Origin: Nanoarchaeota archaeon
GTDB lineage: Archaea > EX4484-52 > LFW-46
NCBI GenBank assembly: GCA_018897155.1
Contig: JAHILE010000006.1
Location: 1 to 16,111, forward strand
Direction: 5' to 3'
Length of the DNA stretch: 16,111 bases
Each line of letters starts with the position of its first letter. Positions within the stretch are counted from its first letter, which is position 1. The notes beneath the pieces were generated by a model. The model was not told the origin of the DNA, searched no databases, and saw only the letters and a program-made list of their open reading frames with translations. Shown in pieces: positions 1 to 7,721 of the stretch. The translations under genes were made by a program, and so were the position numbers.

Positions 1-108
1 AAGCAATTTATCGAAGAAGTTTACAACTCAAAAAGGCTGCACTCATCCATAGGATATGTGCCGCCCAACGAGTTTGAAGCGGCGGTTTTAAATAATTGCG
101 AAGCTTAA
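1..108 (+). CDS. IS3-family transposase (OrfB), C-terminal fragment
   Basis: The window opens inside a reading frame whose last 35 residues include YNSKRLHSSIGYVPPNEFE. This is the typical end of the DDE integrase domain of IS3-family OrfB transposases (the Y-N-x-x-R-x-H-S-x-x-x-x-x-P-x-x-F block just after the catalytic Glu). The protein would cut and join DNA during transposition of its own element. Only the tail is visible, so the DDE residues, the OrfA/OrfB frameshift and the intactness of the copy cannot be judged. The stop codon at 106-108 lies about 30 bp before the presumed right terminal repeat, the usual arrangement in this family. IS481-like elements have a similar tail, but SSIGYVPPNEFE fits IS3 (IS150/IS2-like) better. 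Confidence 0.75.
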   Translation, partial: KQFIEEVYNSKRLHSSIGYVPPNEFEAAVLNNCEA

Positions 109-138
109 CTGAGTGTGTACAAATAGGGGTTCACTCCA
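1..138 (+). mobile_element. right end of an IS3-family insertion sequence
   Basis: After the transposase stop there is a short tail, gtgtacaaataggggttcac followed by tcca. It resembles the right inverted repeats of IS150-type elements (…AAA-x-GGGGT-x-AC… ending in CA). I place the end of the element at about position 138 from this resemblance. The left end and the target-site duplication are outside the window, so the exact boundary is an estimate. Confidence 0.5.
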
Positions 139-409
139 TGGTGTTCCGAGCAAATATTCAACTGCTGATAAATTATATTTTCGTGCGATAATTTCAGGCG
201 AGGATGAAAAAACAGCAGGATATATGAGAGACATTTACTCGTCAGTGCATAATCATCTTTTAGTTAATTTACCCGAATCTTTGCCTAAGGATGAATTAGA
301 GCAAGCCAGATTTATTAAAAACGTTATTTTAAAGGCTTTTGAAATTAACGAAGCGATTCACGGTATGGAGAGCATTCTACGCGCTTCCCCCGAAAAGTAT
401 GGCAAATAG
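139..409 (+). pseudogene. hypothetical protein truncated by the IS insertion
   Basis: An open frame of about 90 codons runs from the IS end to a TAG at 407-409. The only possible early start in this frame (GTG at 113) lies inside the IS terminal sequence and has no ribosome binding site; the first in-frame Met is at about 224. The visible part (from HGVPSKYSTADK to SPEKYGK) is soluble, charged and predicted mostly helical; I do not recognise the family. The simplest reading is that the element landed in or just before the 5' part of a small gene, leaving a decapitated remnant. A short native gene that starts at the internal ATG is the alternative. Confidence 0.4.
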
Positions 410-463
410 TATCCGAGACACAGCACTCATAAAAAAAAACTCATTCTTTGAAAATAGGTGCTG

Positions 464-480
464 TTAACGCATTTAAATTA
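464..480 (+). promoter_or_regulatory. TATA/BRE promoter of the SBDS gene
   Basis: The sequence ttaacgc-atttaaatta has an archaeal TATA box (471-480) centred about 27 bp before the ATG at 502. That spacing predicts transcription starting at or next to the start codon, i.e. a leaderless mRNA, and agrees with the lack of a Shine-Dalgarno sequence there. Confidence 0.5.
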
Positions 481-501
481 TCATATTCCTATAGGTATTT
501 C

Positions 502-1233
502 ATGTCCAAAGAAATCATCGCGCGCTATTTTTCGCACGGCAAAAGGTATGAGGTACTTCTTGATTCTGAAAAATATATTGATTGCCGTGAGGGGAAGCTC
601 CAGAATTTGAAAGACGCGCTTATTTCCGACGGAGTATTCCGCGACATCGGCAAAATCAGGACAAAAGAGCGCGCGCTTATGGCTGAAAATACAGGCGTTG
701 TTGAGCGCATTCCTGATGAGGAGCTCCAGCGCGTTTTCGGAACAACAGACTTCTTGAAAATTGCAGAAATTATAGCAGATAACGGTGAAGTACAGATTAC
801 AGTTGAGCAGCGCCATGAGCTTCTTGAAAAGAAGCGGCGTCAGATTGTTGCGTTTATCAGTGCACAAGCGATTGATCCAAAAACAAAATTGCCGCATCCG
901 CCGCAGAGAATTGAAAATGCGATGGAGCAGGCAAGCGTAAGGATAGATCCTTTCAAGAAAGCAGAAGAGCAGATGGCAGATATTATCAGGCAGCTTCAGC
1001 CATTTTTGCCCATAAAGCTTGAAAAGCGCTATGTTGCATTCAAAATTGGTGTGGAATATGCTTCAAATTGCAGGCGCGTGATAGCAATGCTCGGGATAAT
1101 CCTGCGCGAAAAATGGGTTGGTGGTGAATGGTTCTGTGAGGTTGAGGTGCCTGCAGGCCTTCAGGACAAAATGTTCGCACAGGTCAACGCAATAACACAT
1201 GGCAATGCAGAGAGCAGAGTGATTAAACATTAA
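502..1233 (+). CDS. sbds: SBDS/SDO1 ribosome maturation protein
   Basis: A 243-aa homologue of the Shwachman-Bodian-Diamond syndrome protein. In archaea and eukaryotes this family binds the 60S/50S subunit at the P site and helps release the anti-association factor aIF6 late in subunit maturation. All three domains are visible: the N-terminal FYSH domain (about 1-90, [17 protein letters not shown]), the central helical domain with the family signature [14 protein letters not shown] (about 130-143), and the C-terminal ferredoxin-like domain ending in [20 protein letters not shown]. Total length matches archaeal SBDS. I chose ATG 502 over the TTG at 448: the extra 18 residues look untranslated, and a TATA box sits at leaderless spacing. 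In many archaea SBDS lies in an exosome/proteasome cluster; here none of those partners is adjacent downstream, and an IS lies just upstream. Confidence 0.95.
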   Translation: MSKEIIARYFSHGKRYEVLLDSEKYIDCREGKLQNLKDALISDGVFRDIGKIRTKERALMAENTGVVERIPDEELQRVFGTTDFLKIAEIIADNGEVQITVEQRHELLEKKRRQIVAFISAQAIDPKTKLPHPPQRIENAMEQASVRIDPFKKAEEQMADIIRQLQPFLPIKLEKRYVAFKIGVEYASNCRRVIAMLGIILREKWVGGEWFCEVEVPAGLQDKMFAQVNAITHGNAESRVIKH

Positions 1234-1311
1234 CTTGATGGTGTGCGGATATCTCATGCACCTTTGTTCTTGTCATCAACATAGTCGAGGTCGCTGGTTT
1301 CTTTTTCTCTA

Positions 1312-1479
1312 CCCGGATTTTGAGGTTTGGAATCCGTTCGTTTCACTCTAGGCTTTTTCAGCTTTGCTGAAAAATCCTCAAAAGCTTGACACGAAGTCAT
1401 CTCGCTTTGCTCGAAGCTTTTCAGCATGGCTGAAAATGTCATGATTTGTCTCTTTTTCTTTCCCAAAGAAAAAGAGACA
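1312..1479. repeat. hairpin-dense dispersed repeat patch
   Basis: The gap between SBDS and the next gene is packed with inverted repeats: cggatt/aatccg (1314-1319 with 1331-1336), tttttcagc/gctgaaaaa with a 3-nt loop (1354-1374), aaaagctt/aagctttt (1380-1387 with 1414-1421), ttttcagc/gctgaaaa with a 3-nt loop (1418-1436), and a 15-bp stem at the right edge. Two hairpins share the same stem. The block ttcgtttcactctaggcttt (1337-1356) recurs almost unchanged next to the 5S gene (15699-15718), so this is a dispersed family. A minus-strand frame of 70 codons (1254-1466) crosses the patch and probably owes its openness to it. A small REP- or MITE-like element or a structured RNA are the two readings. 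Confidence 0.55.
1447..1479. repeat. perfect 15-bp hairpin between convergent genes
   Basis: Arms tgtctctttttcttt and aaagaaaaagagaca pair perfectly over 15 bp around a 3-nt loop (ccc). The hairpin lies 5 bp beyond the stop of the minus-strand surface-protein gene and could end or protect that transcript. There is no T-run after the stem on either strand, so it is not a classical intrinsic terminator. Confidence 0.6.
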
Positions 1480-1484
1480 CCGAA

Positions 1485-3731
1485 TTACACATTGTCTACT
1501 ATGTCCTGAAATTCCTTTTTTGATGCCTTTTTCTTGACTTTTTTTGCTGGCACAGGCTTCTTTTTTTTCACGGTTTTTTCATTATCTTTTTCTTCTTCCG
1601 GAACTTCTTTTTCTTCCTCTATTTTTTCCTCTGATATCTCCATAGTAACTGTTTTGTCAGCGCCTATAATATCTTCTGGAAATTCGGGCTTCATTTCAGC
1701 TTCTTCCTCTTCTTTCTTTTTACCAAATAGCCTCGGGCCGAAAATGATTATCGCAATTACGATTATTCCAAGCACTATTACATAAAGCGATTTTGGCGAA
1801 GCCGTAGTTTTTACAACAGCTCCTGTAGGTGCGCCTCTCAGCTTGCTTAAGTCAAGCGGTGTCGCGTTTCCCAAAACGAGCTGGACAAATTCGTTTTTCG
1901 AGAATCCGGCATCATTTTTGATCGTGATTTTCATGAGGTATGCGTCATCCTTTGTGCCATATGATGGCGCAGCATATACGTATATTGTCGCATTCTTTCC
2001 TTTTTGCAGCACGAATTCTTTCGGGCTTATGTAAGCCCATAGCGGAGCTTCAAGCTTTGCGTTGAAGTTGGTGCTACCCTTTCCGGTATTGTTTATATTT
2101 ATTTCAAAAAGCTTTCCAATGCTGTCGTTTGTGAATTGGATGTCTTTTTTCGCAAATAGTTCGAATCCGTAGCAGGATTCTGCAGGCTCTATTTCAATTC
2201 CGAAATTTTGTGTTAGGTTTGTATTTTTCGAAGCTATCGAAAGAGTAAGATTCCGCTTTCCATATTGATTGAATTCTGTCGGAACGGTTACTGATATGGT
2301 TGTTCTGTCTTCCGGAGACAATATGACGCGGTTTCTTGAAACGTTGCCAAATGTTGCGAATATTTCAAATACGTCTTCAAGCTTTCCGGTATTCTGTATG
2401 TCAAAAGCTAATGTGGCTTTTTCTCCCGCACATATTTTTTCCTCAATACTTTTTGCAGTTCCGTTGAGCTTGAAGCAGTTTTCTGTGTTTAATATTGCGT
2501 TTCCTGTCGAAGTAACGCCGTAATCTCCTGTGGATATTGTTTTGATGATAATATCGTTTCTATCACTAAGCGCGTTAGCAGGAATAGAAAGGGACACTAT
2601 TTTTGATTCGCCTTTCGGGACAGTTATTTTTTCGTTTTCAAGTGTTCCCACGCTGCTTGTAATTGTATATGCATCATCAAGAACACCAATATTTTTTATG
2701 CGGACAGAATAATTTACGGGAAATCCCTTGCATATTGTTTGTTCGCCGGGTGCAACCATTGCTTCTACGCCTCTGCATTGTTCTGCCGTAAATGTACCGC
2801 TGGTTTCTGCTTTGACATACCTTGATATTGCAGTTATTGAAAATGGATAATTTCCCGCAGCGCCTGATTTTGCAGAAAGTGAGATTTGCTTTGATTCACC
2901 TGCTTCAAGAGAGATGTATTTTTCTGAAAGTGCGCCAAAAGAAGAGTTTATCTGGAATTCGTCTTTTCGCGTTCCGGTGTTTTTAAGGGTGATGGAATAA
3001 TTTGCAGAATCTCCAAGGCAGGCGGTTTTTTCATTAGGCGTAATTTCAAAAAATGCGGAATGGCAGTTTATTCCATTCACTTTGATTGTTTTTGAATCGG
3101 CTGCATAAGTGGCTGCCGAGCGGACAAGAACTGTAACGTCTTTTTGCGTGTCGTTTGCAGAAACCTCCAGACCTACTTTCTTTGTCTCATTGCGAAGAAG
3201 CGTTATTTTTTCTCTTTCAAGAATGCCTTCGCTTGCAGAAATAATGAAATCCTCATCAGCCTTGCCGTTGTTTGTTATGTCTAATGAGAAATGCGCGCTT
3301 TCTTCAAGGCATGCGCTTGATGCGGAAGGCGATATGCCAAGAGCAACAATGTGGCACGGCAATACTGTTGCGACAATCTGCCTTGTTTCGCTTAATCCGG
3401 CATCTGATCTCGCGGTTATTTCAATCGGATAATCTTTTGGCGGCGATGTGCAGTCCGTAGTAAGATAAATATATACTTGCGTGCTTTCGTCAGGGCCAAG
3501 CGATATCGTGTCCGGGGCAATAGTCACCCATCTGCTGTCTGATTTCAGCGAATATGCGCCGTATCCGCCGCTTGTAAGCGTTCCCGTAATCTGCGTTGTA
3601 GAGCACGAACAGAGTTTTGCCTCTGCAGTGTTAAGGGTAAAGCCCATACCAGCGCTTGCGCTTGCAAAAACAGGCATAAAAGCCACAATCACAATGGCGA
3701 ATGAAACAAATGCTGCATTTTTAATTTTCAT
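1485..3731 (-). CDS. secreted multi-Ig-like-repeat membrane protein with charged cytoplasmic tail
   Basis: This 748-aa protein begins with a signal peptide (about 1-26, ending FASASA), followed by about six tandem Ig-like beta-sandwich repeats of 95-101 residues (about 28-620) of the NPCBM/CARDB-like type with x-N-x-G motifs such as ITNNGKADEDF, LKNTGTRKDEF and IQNTGKLEDVF. One transmembrane helix (about 647-669, VIVLGIIVIAIIIFG) leads to a 78-residue Lys/Glu-rich cytoplasmic tail. Cysteines recur as C-x14-C at 126/141, 223/238, 319/334 and 419/434, suggesting a disulfide at each domain junction. Many N-x-S/T sequons fit a glycosylated surface protein. It is the second gene of a pair: 20 bp after the upstream gene, with an SD-like AAAGG 8-9 nt before its ATG. 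The role is unknown; surface scaffold or adhesin is an inference. Confidence 0.85.
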   Translation of the reverse strand: MKIKNAAFVSFAIVIVAFMPVFASASAGMGFTLNTAEAKLCSCSTTQITGTLTSGGYGAYSLKSDSRWVTIAPDTISLGPDESTQVYIYLTTDCTSPPKDYPIEITARSDAGLSETRQIVATVLPCHIVALGISPSASSACLEESAHFSLDITNNGKADEDFIISASEGILEREKITLLRNETKKVGLEVSANDTQKDVTVLVRSAATYAADSKTIKVNGINCHSAFFEITPNEKTACLGDSANYSITLKNTGTRKDEFQINSSFGALSEKYISLEAGESKQISLSAKSGAAGNYPFSITAISRYVKAETSGTFTAEQCRGVEAMVAPGEQTICKGFPVNYSVRIKNIGVLDDAYTITSSVGTLENEKITVPKGESKIVSLSIPANALSDRNDIIIKTISTGDYGVTSTGNAILNTENCFKLNGTAKSIEEKICAGEKATLAFDIQNTGKLEDVFEIFATFGNVSRNRVILSPEDRTTISVTVPTEFNQYGKRNLTLSIASKNTNLTQNFGIEIEPAESCYGFELFAKKDIQFTNDSIGKLFEININNTGKGSTNFNAKLEAPLWAYISPKEFVLQKGKNATIYVYAAPSYGTKDDAYLMKITIKNDAGFSKNEFVQLVLGNATPLDLSKLRGAPTGAVVKTTASPKSLYVIVLGIIVIAIIIFGPRLFGKKKEEEEAEMKPEFPEDIIGADKTVTMEISEEKIEEEKEVPEEEKDNEKTVKKKKPVPAKKVKKKASKKEFQDIVDNV

Positions 3732-3751
3732 GTAGATTACCTTTTAGATTA

Positions 3752-5566
3752 TCACATTATTACTTTTTCTCTTGGGACGAAAAAAATATTGCCGTTATTA
3801 GCCGGTTTGTCGTTTTTTGTTTCTTTTATATGTGTTCCGTTGTTATCTTTTTCTTCCTTTTTTTGTTCTTCGCCATCAGTCTTTTTTATTTTTTCCGAAA
3901 ACGGCGACGCCATTGCCCGCAGTATTTCCGAAACATCTTGCGATGGCGGAATTATTTTTGGCTCAAGAGCTTTGTGTTTTTTTAAGCCCGCATATCCGAG
4001 CGCGAAAATCACAAAAATCAGCGCTGCTGAAAGCATTACAATGCTTTGCATATTCAGAGAAAAGCCAATTGCACCAGGCTCTTTTATTTCTCCATCGACT
4101 CGCGGCGCGACAAAAAGCGAAATCGGGATTGTTTTTATTATCCTGTCTTTTTCAAAAACAAAGACATTTCCAGGGAATGTTCCGGTTTTGTCAGGGGTGA
4201 AATATGCTTCAAAAATCTTTGAATCGCCGTTCAAAATAACATCAGTTCCTGGCAGGTATGTCCAGGCTTTGTCAAAATCTGTTGAGATCGAGAACTCTTC
4301 GCGTCTTCCAAGATGGTTTGTTATAGTTATCTTGAGCAGATTTCCCGAATTCTGCACTGCATCAAGCTCGTTTGCGCTGATGTCTATATTGACAAAACTG
4401 GTATTTTCATATTTATCTTTTTTTGGTTCTATGATTTTGCTTGCATTAATCGGAGCTTCCGGCTCTTTTGGCGCTTCGGGATAAACTACATACTGGCTTT
4501 CACCGGTGATGATTATTATTGCGCTATAGTTTCCGGCAGGAATTACTATTTGCCGTGGTTCAGGCTGTGCCGCTGGAGTTCCAGGATATGTTTGCTGCGC
4601 GTTTACATAAACTATCTGGCTAGTTGTAAGGCTGCCAGACATAACAGTTATGCGGTGGCTTCCCGGATTATCGAACTTTATTTTTGTTGAATAATATCCG
4701 TTTTCACGTGTTTGAAGCGTACCTGAGTAAGTATTATCAAGATAAAGGCTTACCACGCTTTCAGAAGCATAAAGGCCTCTTGTTGCGTATCCATAAATAT
4801 CAATCCATTCACCTGCATTTGCAGAGGTTTTCTTTAATGTTAGCGATATGGACGTTGTTTGTACCTCAATGCTGGTTTTGCCCGTAACCGATATATCTGT
4901 ATTATAAGCCCTTACTAGCAGTTCATAGGTTCCTGATTGATCCGGAGCAGATACATAGATAGTTTTTTTTTCGCTTTTTCCAGGATATATTGAGAATGTT
5001 GGGTTTGTGTATGTTCGGCTTCCTATTTTTGCAGAAATGGTTATGTATTCTATAGAATCTCCAGTATTTCTTACCTCAACATCAACAGGAAATCTCTCAG
5101 AAGGGCTTGTAAGTTTTTTGCTCGTGATTGACGAAATTTCAAGCCCGTGGTCGTTTCCAAGCGCATTTATATTGATTGTTTTTGTGACTAAATCTTCATC
5201 CCTCAATATCGTCCCATCATATATTCGAGCCCGGATTCCAATATTTCGGCCACCTGTTGTCGAGCTTGAAGGCGTGTATGTGAATTCGATATTGTAATTT
5301 CCTGTTGAGCGGTATTCTGTAATGCTGTCAACGACGTTTCCGTCGAAAAGCAGCTCTAGTCGGACTTTTGCAGAGCTTGTAGAGCTTACAGAGTAATCTG
5401 CTTTAATCGTTATTCCGCTACCTGCATAGATTGTTGAAGGGTTTGTTGTTAAATCGGATAGTCCAATTACGAATTCTGCTGCGCTTGCAGGCGGGCTTTG
5501 TAAAACTAGAAAGAATAGTATTGACATAATTGATACGAATATATTTTTGGATTTTTTTTGAAACAT
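3752..5566 (-). CDS. secreted Ig-like/CARDB-type membrane protein
   Basis: A 604-aa protein with a signal peptide (about 8-30, ending PPASA), beta-rich Ig-like domains (about 32-135, 140-236 and 237-325; the motif VRNTGDSIEYITI is CARDB-like), a Pro/Glu-rich linker (about 327-385), another beta domain (about 390-490), one transmembrane helix (about 505-527, IVMLSAALIFVIFALGYAG) and a charged cytoplasmic tail of about 75 residues ending VPREKVIM. The start at 5566 has AAGGTGA 5 nt upstream; the longer frame from 5614 adds an unlikely stretch before the signal peptide. Same design as the downstream 748-aa protein (outside beta domains, one helix, charged tail), so the two probably work together at the cell surface. 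No enzymatic motif is visible. The family is not identified more closely. Confidence 0.85.
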   Translation of the reverse strand: MFQKKSKNIFVSIMSILFFLVLQSPPASAAEFVIGLSDLTTNPSTIYAGSGITIKADYSVSSTSSAKVRLELLFDGNVVDSITEYRSTGNYNIEFTYTPSSSTTGGRNIGIRARIYDGTILRDEDLVTKTININALGNDHGLEISSITSKKLTSPSERFPVDVEVRNTGDSIEYITISAKIGSRTYTNPTFSIYPGKSEKKTIYVSAPDQSGTYELLVRAYNTDISVTGKTSIEVQTTSISLTLKKTSANAGEWIDIYGYATRGLYASESVVSLYLDNTYSGTLQTRENGYYSTKIKFDNPGSHRITVMSGSLTTSQIVYVNAQQTYPGTPAAQPEPRQIVIPAGNYSAIIIITGESQYVVYPEAPKEPEAPINASKIIEPKKDKYENTSFVNIDISANELDAVQNSGNLLKITITNHLGRREEFSISTDFDKAWTYLPGTDVILNGDSKIFEAYFTPDKTGTFPGNVFVFEKDRIIKTIPISLFVAPRVDGEIKEPGAIGFSLNMQSIVMLSAALIFVIFALGYAGLKKHKALEPKIIPPSQDVSEILRAMASPFSEKIKKTDGEEQKKEEKDNNGTHIKETKNDKPANNGNIFFVPREKVIM

Positions 5567-5617
5567 ATATTCACCTTGCAATAATGCTAAATATTCGTAA
5601 CTGCAATGTAACACTTG

Positions 5618-5636
5618 ATATAAAGATTTTTAAATG
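5618..5636 (-). promoter_or_regulatory. TATA-type promoter of the Ig-repeat gene pair
   Basis: On the minus strand atttaaaaatctttatatc offers one or two overlapping TATA boxes. A start site about 25 bp downstream (near 5595-5600) leaves a leader of about 30 nt that contains the AAGGTGA ribosome binding site. The two Ig-repeat genes are 20 bp apart and probably share this promoter. Confidence 0.4.
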
Positions 5637-5800
5637 TATGTTTCAAATATTTATAAACTTCGACAAGCGTATACTATGTAGGCGGTGAGATATTTCACTG
5701 TTCTTATTGCCATTGTTCCAAAAGGAAAATTATGCCGTTTAATTGTTTAATGTGGCAAAAAATGATTTATTTTCGTTAAAAAGACAATTTTTTGATTTTT

Positions 5801-6247
5801 ATGGTAAAGATAAGCGAAGAAGAACAAAAGCTTCTTGAAAATGGTTGGATAAAAACATGGCTCCTTTTTGAAGTGGTCGCGGTTAAAAAAGAAGTTGCTG
5901 AAAGCGCTTTAAAAGAGCATATCGGAAAACTGAAAAAAGAAGCTGCAATAAAGGTCATTGATGAGAATTTCACATCAATAGACCTTGTTGAACCCGCGGA
6001 GCATCTCAAGGCTCAGGGAATAACGGAAACCTGGAGCCAGATAGTGGAAATTATTGTTTGCGCAAAGGATTTTGAAGCGCTTATGAACATGGTTGTAACT
6101 TACGCGCCGACTGCTGTGGAAATAATGGCGCCGGCAAAAATAACTTTAGATATGAGAAGTGCGCAGAACGCCCTTGCAACAGTTGCCGATATGATTCATA
6201 AATTCGCTGCTGCCGGAATCGGCGGAATGCTCATAAGCGGAAAATAA
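5801..6247 (+). CDS. conserved small archaeal protein of unknown function
   Basis: A 148-aa soluble protein beginning MVKISEEEQKLLENGWIKTW. The layout, a short N-terminal helix, a WIKTWLLFEVVAV strand, a KEHIGKLKKE helix, a TWSQIVEIIVCAKDF strand and a TYAPTAVEIMAP segment, resembles a family of short alpha/beta proteins I associate with DPANN and related archaea; no function is known to me. ATG 5801 is preferred to TTG 5792 because the conserved part starts there. There is no good Shine-Dalgarno sequence, so it may be leaderless, but I cannot fix a TATA box with confidence. The downstream receptor-like winged-helix gene starts 41 bp after its stop, which suggests co-transcription. Confidence 0.75.
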   Translation: MVKISEEEQKLLENGWIKTWLLFEVVAVKKEVAESALKEHIGKLKKEAAIKVIDENFTSIDLVEPAEHLKAQGITETWSQIVEIIVCAKDFEALMNMVVTYAPTAVEIMAPAKITLDMRSAQNALATVADMIHKFAAAGIGGMLISGK

Positions 6248-6288
6248 TGGGCTTGCGTGTATTCAAAAACACATTGATCGGTGGTTGC

Positions 6289-7254
6289 ATGAATAAAGCA
6301 CTTTTTTTTCTAATTACGGTATTTTTACTTTTTCCGGCAGTTGCCAGCGCATCATATATTGATCTTCAGAAGACTACAATAGACCTTAAAGACACCAGCG
6401 AAGCGCATATTGTTTCTTCAATTACCTATAATGAGCTCACATCTATAGAATTTCCATATACTGTTTTTGGCAAAATTACGGGATTTTCCGCAAGGGATTC
6501 CGAAGGCCTTATTAATTGTTCTTTTGTATCGCAGCCTTATGGCGGAACCTACTCATGCAAGCCCAATTCAAAGAGAACCGCTAACTATACTGTAGTTTTT
6601 GAGTTTGATGCGACTAATCTCGTAGTTACGACAGCGGATGCATACACTTTTTCATATGTTGGTGGCGTCAGCGAGCCAATGAAGCGATTTGAAATGATTC
6701 TTACGCTTCCTGAAGGAACCGGCCTTGTGCAGGATCCTGTTTTCAAGCCATATCCAGAGGCGACTGTAGGAAGCACCGGCCGCAGAATGACGCTTTTTTG
6801 GGTTTTGAACTCTCCCGAACTTGGAAAAACATACACATTTACTGCAACTTTTGAGCAGATTGGCCAGGTGGTTAATTATTACGGCAGTTATTCAAAATAT
6901 CTCGCCATATTTTTTGCAATTGCTTTTGCAGTTGTCCTTTGGAGATATTGGGTTTATCGCAAGACAAATCTAGGAGCTGTTATATCTGTTTTGAAAGATG
7001 ATGAAAAAAAAGTATTTGACATAATTCTTCAGAGCAAAGGCAAGTGCAAGCAGAACACAATAGTCCAGGAAACTAATTTTTCAAAGGCAAAGGTTTCGCG
7101 CATTTTGATGGATCTTGAAGCAAGAGGGCTTGTGGAGAAAGTGAGGGTTGGCAGGACTAATCGTATTACAATTTCAAGCAAAAAGAGGCCTGAGCTAGAA
7201 GCTGAGGGGGTGTCTGTTTCAGATACGTCCGGCGCTTCTTCTGTGCCAAAATAG
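6289..7254 (+). CDS. membrane-anchored winged-helix regulator (COG2512-like)
   Basis: A 321-aa one-component-receptor-like protein. It has a signal peptide (1-21, LLFPAVASA), a beta-rich extracellular domain (about 22-195) with two cysteines (77 and 90) that may form a disulfide and several N-glycosylation sequons, one transmembrane helix (about 203-223), and a cytoplasmic winged-helix domain (about 232-297) with the helix-turn-helix QNTIVQETNFSKAKVSRILM and a wing ending VGRTNRITIS. This architecture is known in archaea as membrane-associated MarR-like/COG2512 proteins, thought to read an outside signal and act on DNA. Start: ATG 6289 with GGTGG 4-5 nt upstream gives a clean signal peptide; the ATG at 6247 overlaps the previous stop but adds 14 awkward residues. 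Targets are unknown; the divergent Ig-repeat genes are plausible ones. Confidence 0.85.
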   Translation: MNKALFFLITVFLLFPAVASASYIDLQKTTIDLKDTSEAHIVSSITYNELTSIEFPYTVFGKITGFSARDSEGLINCSFVSQPYGGTYSCKPNSKRTANYTVVFEFDATNLVVTTADAYTFSYVGGVSEPMKRFEMILTLPEGTGLVQDPVFKPYPEATVGSTGRRMTLFWVLNSPELGKTYTFTATFEQIGQVVNYYGSYSKYLAIFFAIAFAVVLWRYWVYRKTNLGAVISVLKDDEKKVFDIILQSKGKCKQNTIVQETNFSKAKVSRILMDLEARGLVEKVRVGRTNRITISSKKRPELEAEGVSVSDTSGASSVPK

Positions 7255-7257
7255 CGC

Positions 7258-7674
7258 TCATTGCTTTTTCGGCTCAACTCTTGGCAAAGCTATGATTGGT
7301 GGTAGAGCGAGAAGATCTGCAAGATATAATCCTACCACAGAAATCCTTGCAAATATGTGGTTGAGTATTAGTGCGCCATCATTTATTGGCATTGATTTTG
7401 ATTTTTTCCATTCTTTCATTACCGTTTCCTGGTTATCCGGCCTGTAGAGCACGACGCCTTCTATAGATATGTTTCCCATATCCGGACTGAATGTCGAGGC
7501 CATTTTGAATGATACTGAAAGTATGATGATGTCCTCATTTGCAAGTCCCTTGATTTTTGTTTCTTTTACATCAAGTATCTGGGGCTGTGTTTTTATCTCA
7601 AGCCCGGTTGCATTGAAGCTATCTTTTTTCTCAGCAGATATTTTGTTTATATTCATTCCAAGTATAGATGGCAT
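7258..7674 (-). CDS. conserved small archaeal protein, function unknown
   Basis: A 138-aa protein starting MPSILGMNINKISAEK. Alternating beta strands (KTQPQILDVKETKI, EDIIILSVSFKMASTF, GNISIEGVVLY) are followed by a helix (TVMKEWKKSK) and a hydrophobic C-terminal helix ending LPPIIALPRVEPKK. I associate this pattern with a conserved archaeal family; a SecB-like fold is possible but not shown. Start: ATG 7674 preceded by AAAGGTGA with 5-nt spacing; the GTG at 7683 is part of that ribosome binding site. The gene is tail-to-tail with the membrane winged-helix gene, 3 bp between stops, so read-through would make antisense RNA. Confidence 0.75.
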   Translation of the reverse strand: MPSILGMNINKISAEKKDSFNATGLEIKTQPQILDVKETKIKGLANEDIIILSVSFKMASTFSPDMGNISIEGVVLYRPDNQETVMKEWKKSKSMPINDGALILNHIFARISVVGLYLADLLALPPIIALPRVEPKKQ

Positions 7675-7708
7675 GTTTTTCACCTTTTAATGAGTTTATC
7701 GCGCAACG

Positions 7709-7721
7709 AAAATATTTAAAG
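7709..7721 (-). promoter_or_regulatory. TATA box of the 138-aa gene
   Basis: On the minus strand ctttaaatatttt is a good archaeal TATA box. A start site about 25 bp downstream (near 7690) leaves a leader of about 15 nt holding the AAAGGTGA ribosome binding site. Confidence 0.5.

Noticed and set aside
448-501. Upstream TTG start for SBDS
   Set aside because: The added residues are unlike the family, and a TATA box lies inside the added stretch at leaderless distance from ATG 502.
481-897. 138-codon minus-strand frame inside SBDS
   Set aside because: Antisense shadow of a confidently identified gene; Cys/Phe/Asn-rich composition typical of reverse-frame translation.
1254-1466. 70-codon minus-strand open frame
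   Set aside because: It starts in the loop of a 15-bp hairpin with a TTG, has no ribosome binding site, and most of it coincides with inverted repeats shared with a non-coding site near 5S. Better explained as a readable repeat than a gene, though expression cannot be excluded.
3789-4484. 231-codon plus-strand frame opposite the 604-aa gene
   Set aside because: Antisense shadow; Ser/Phe-rich product mirrors Lys/Glu and Gly/Ala codons of the real gene. The real frame has a signal peptide, a membrane helix and a ribosome binding site.
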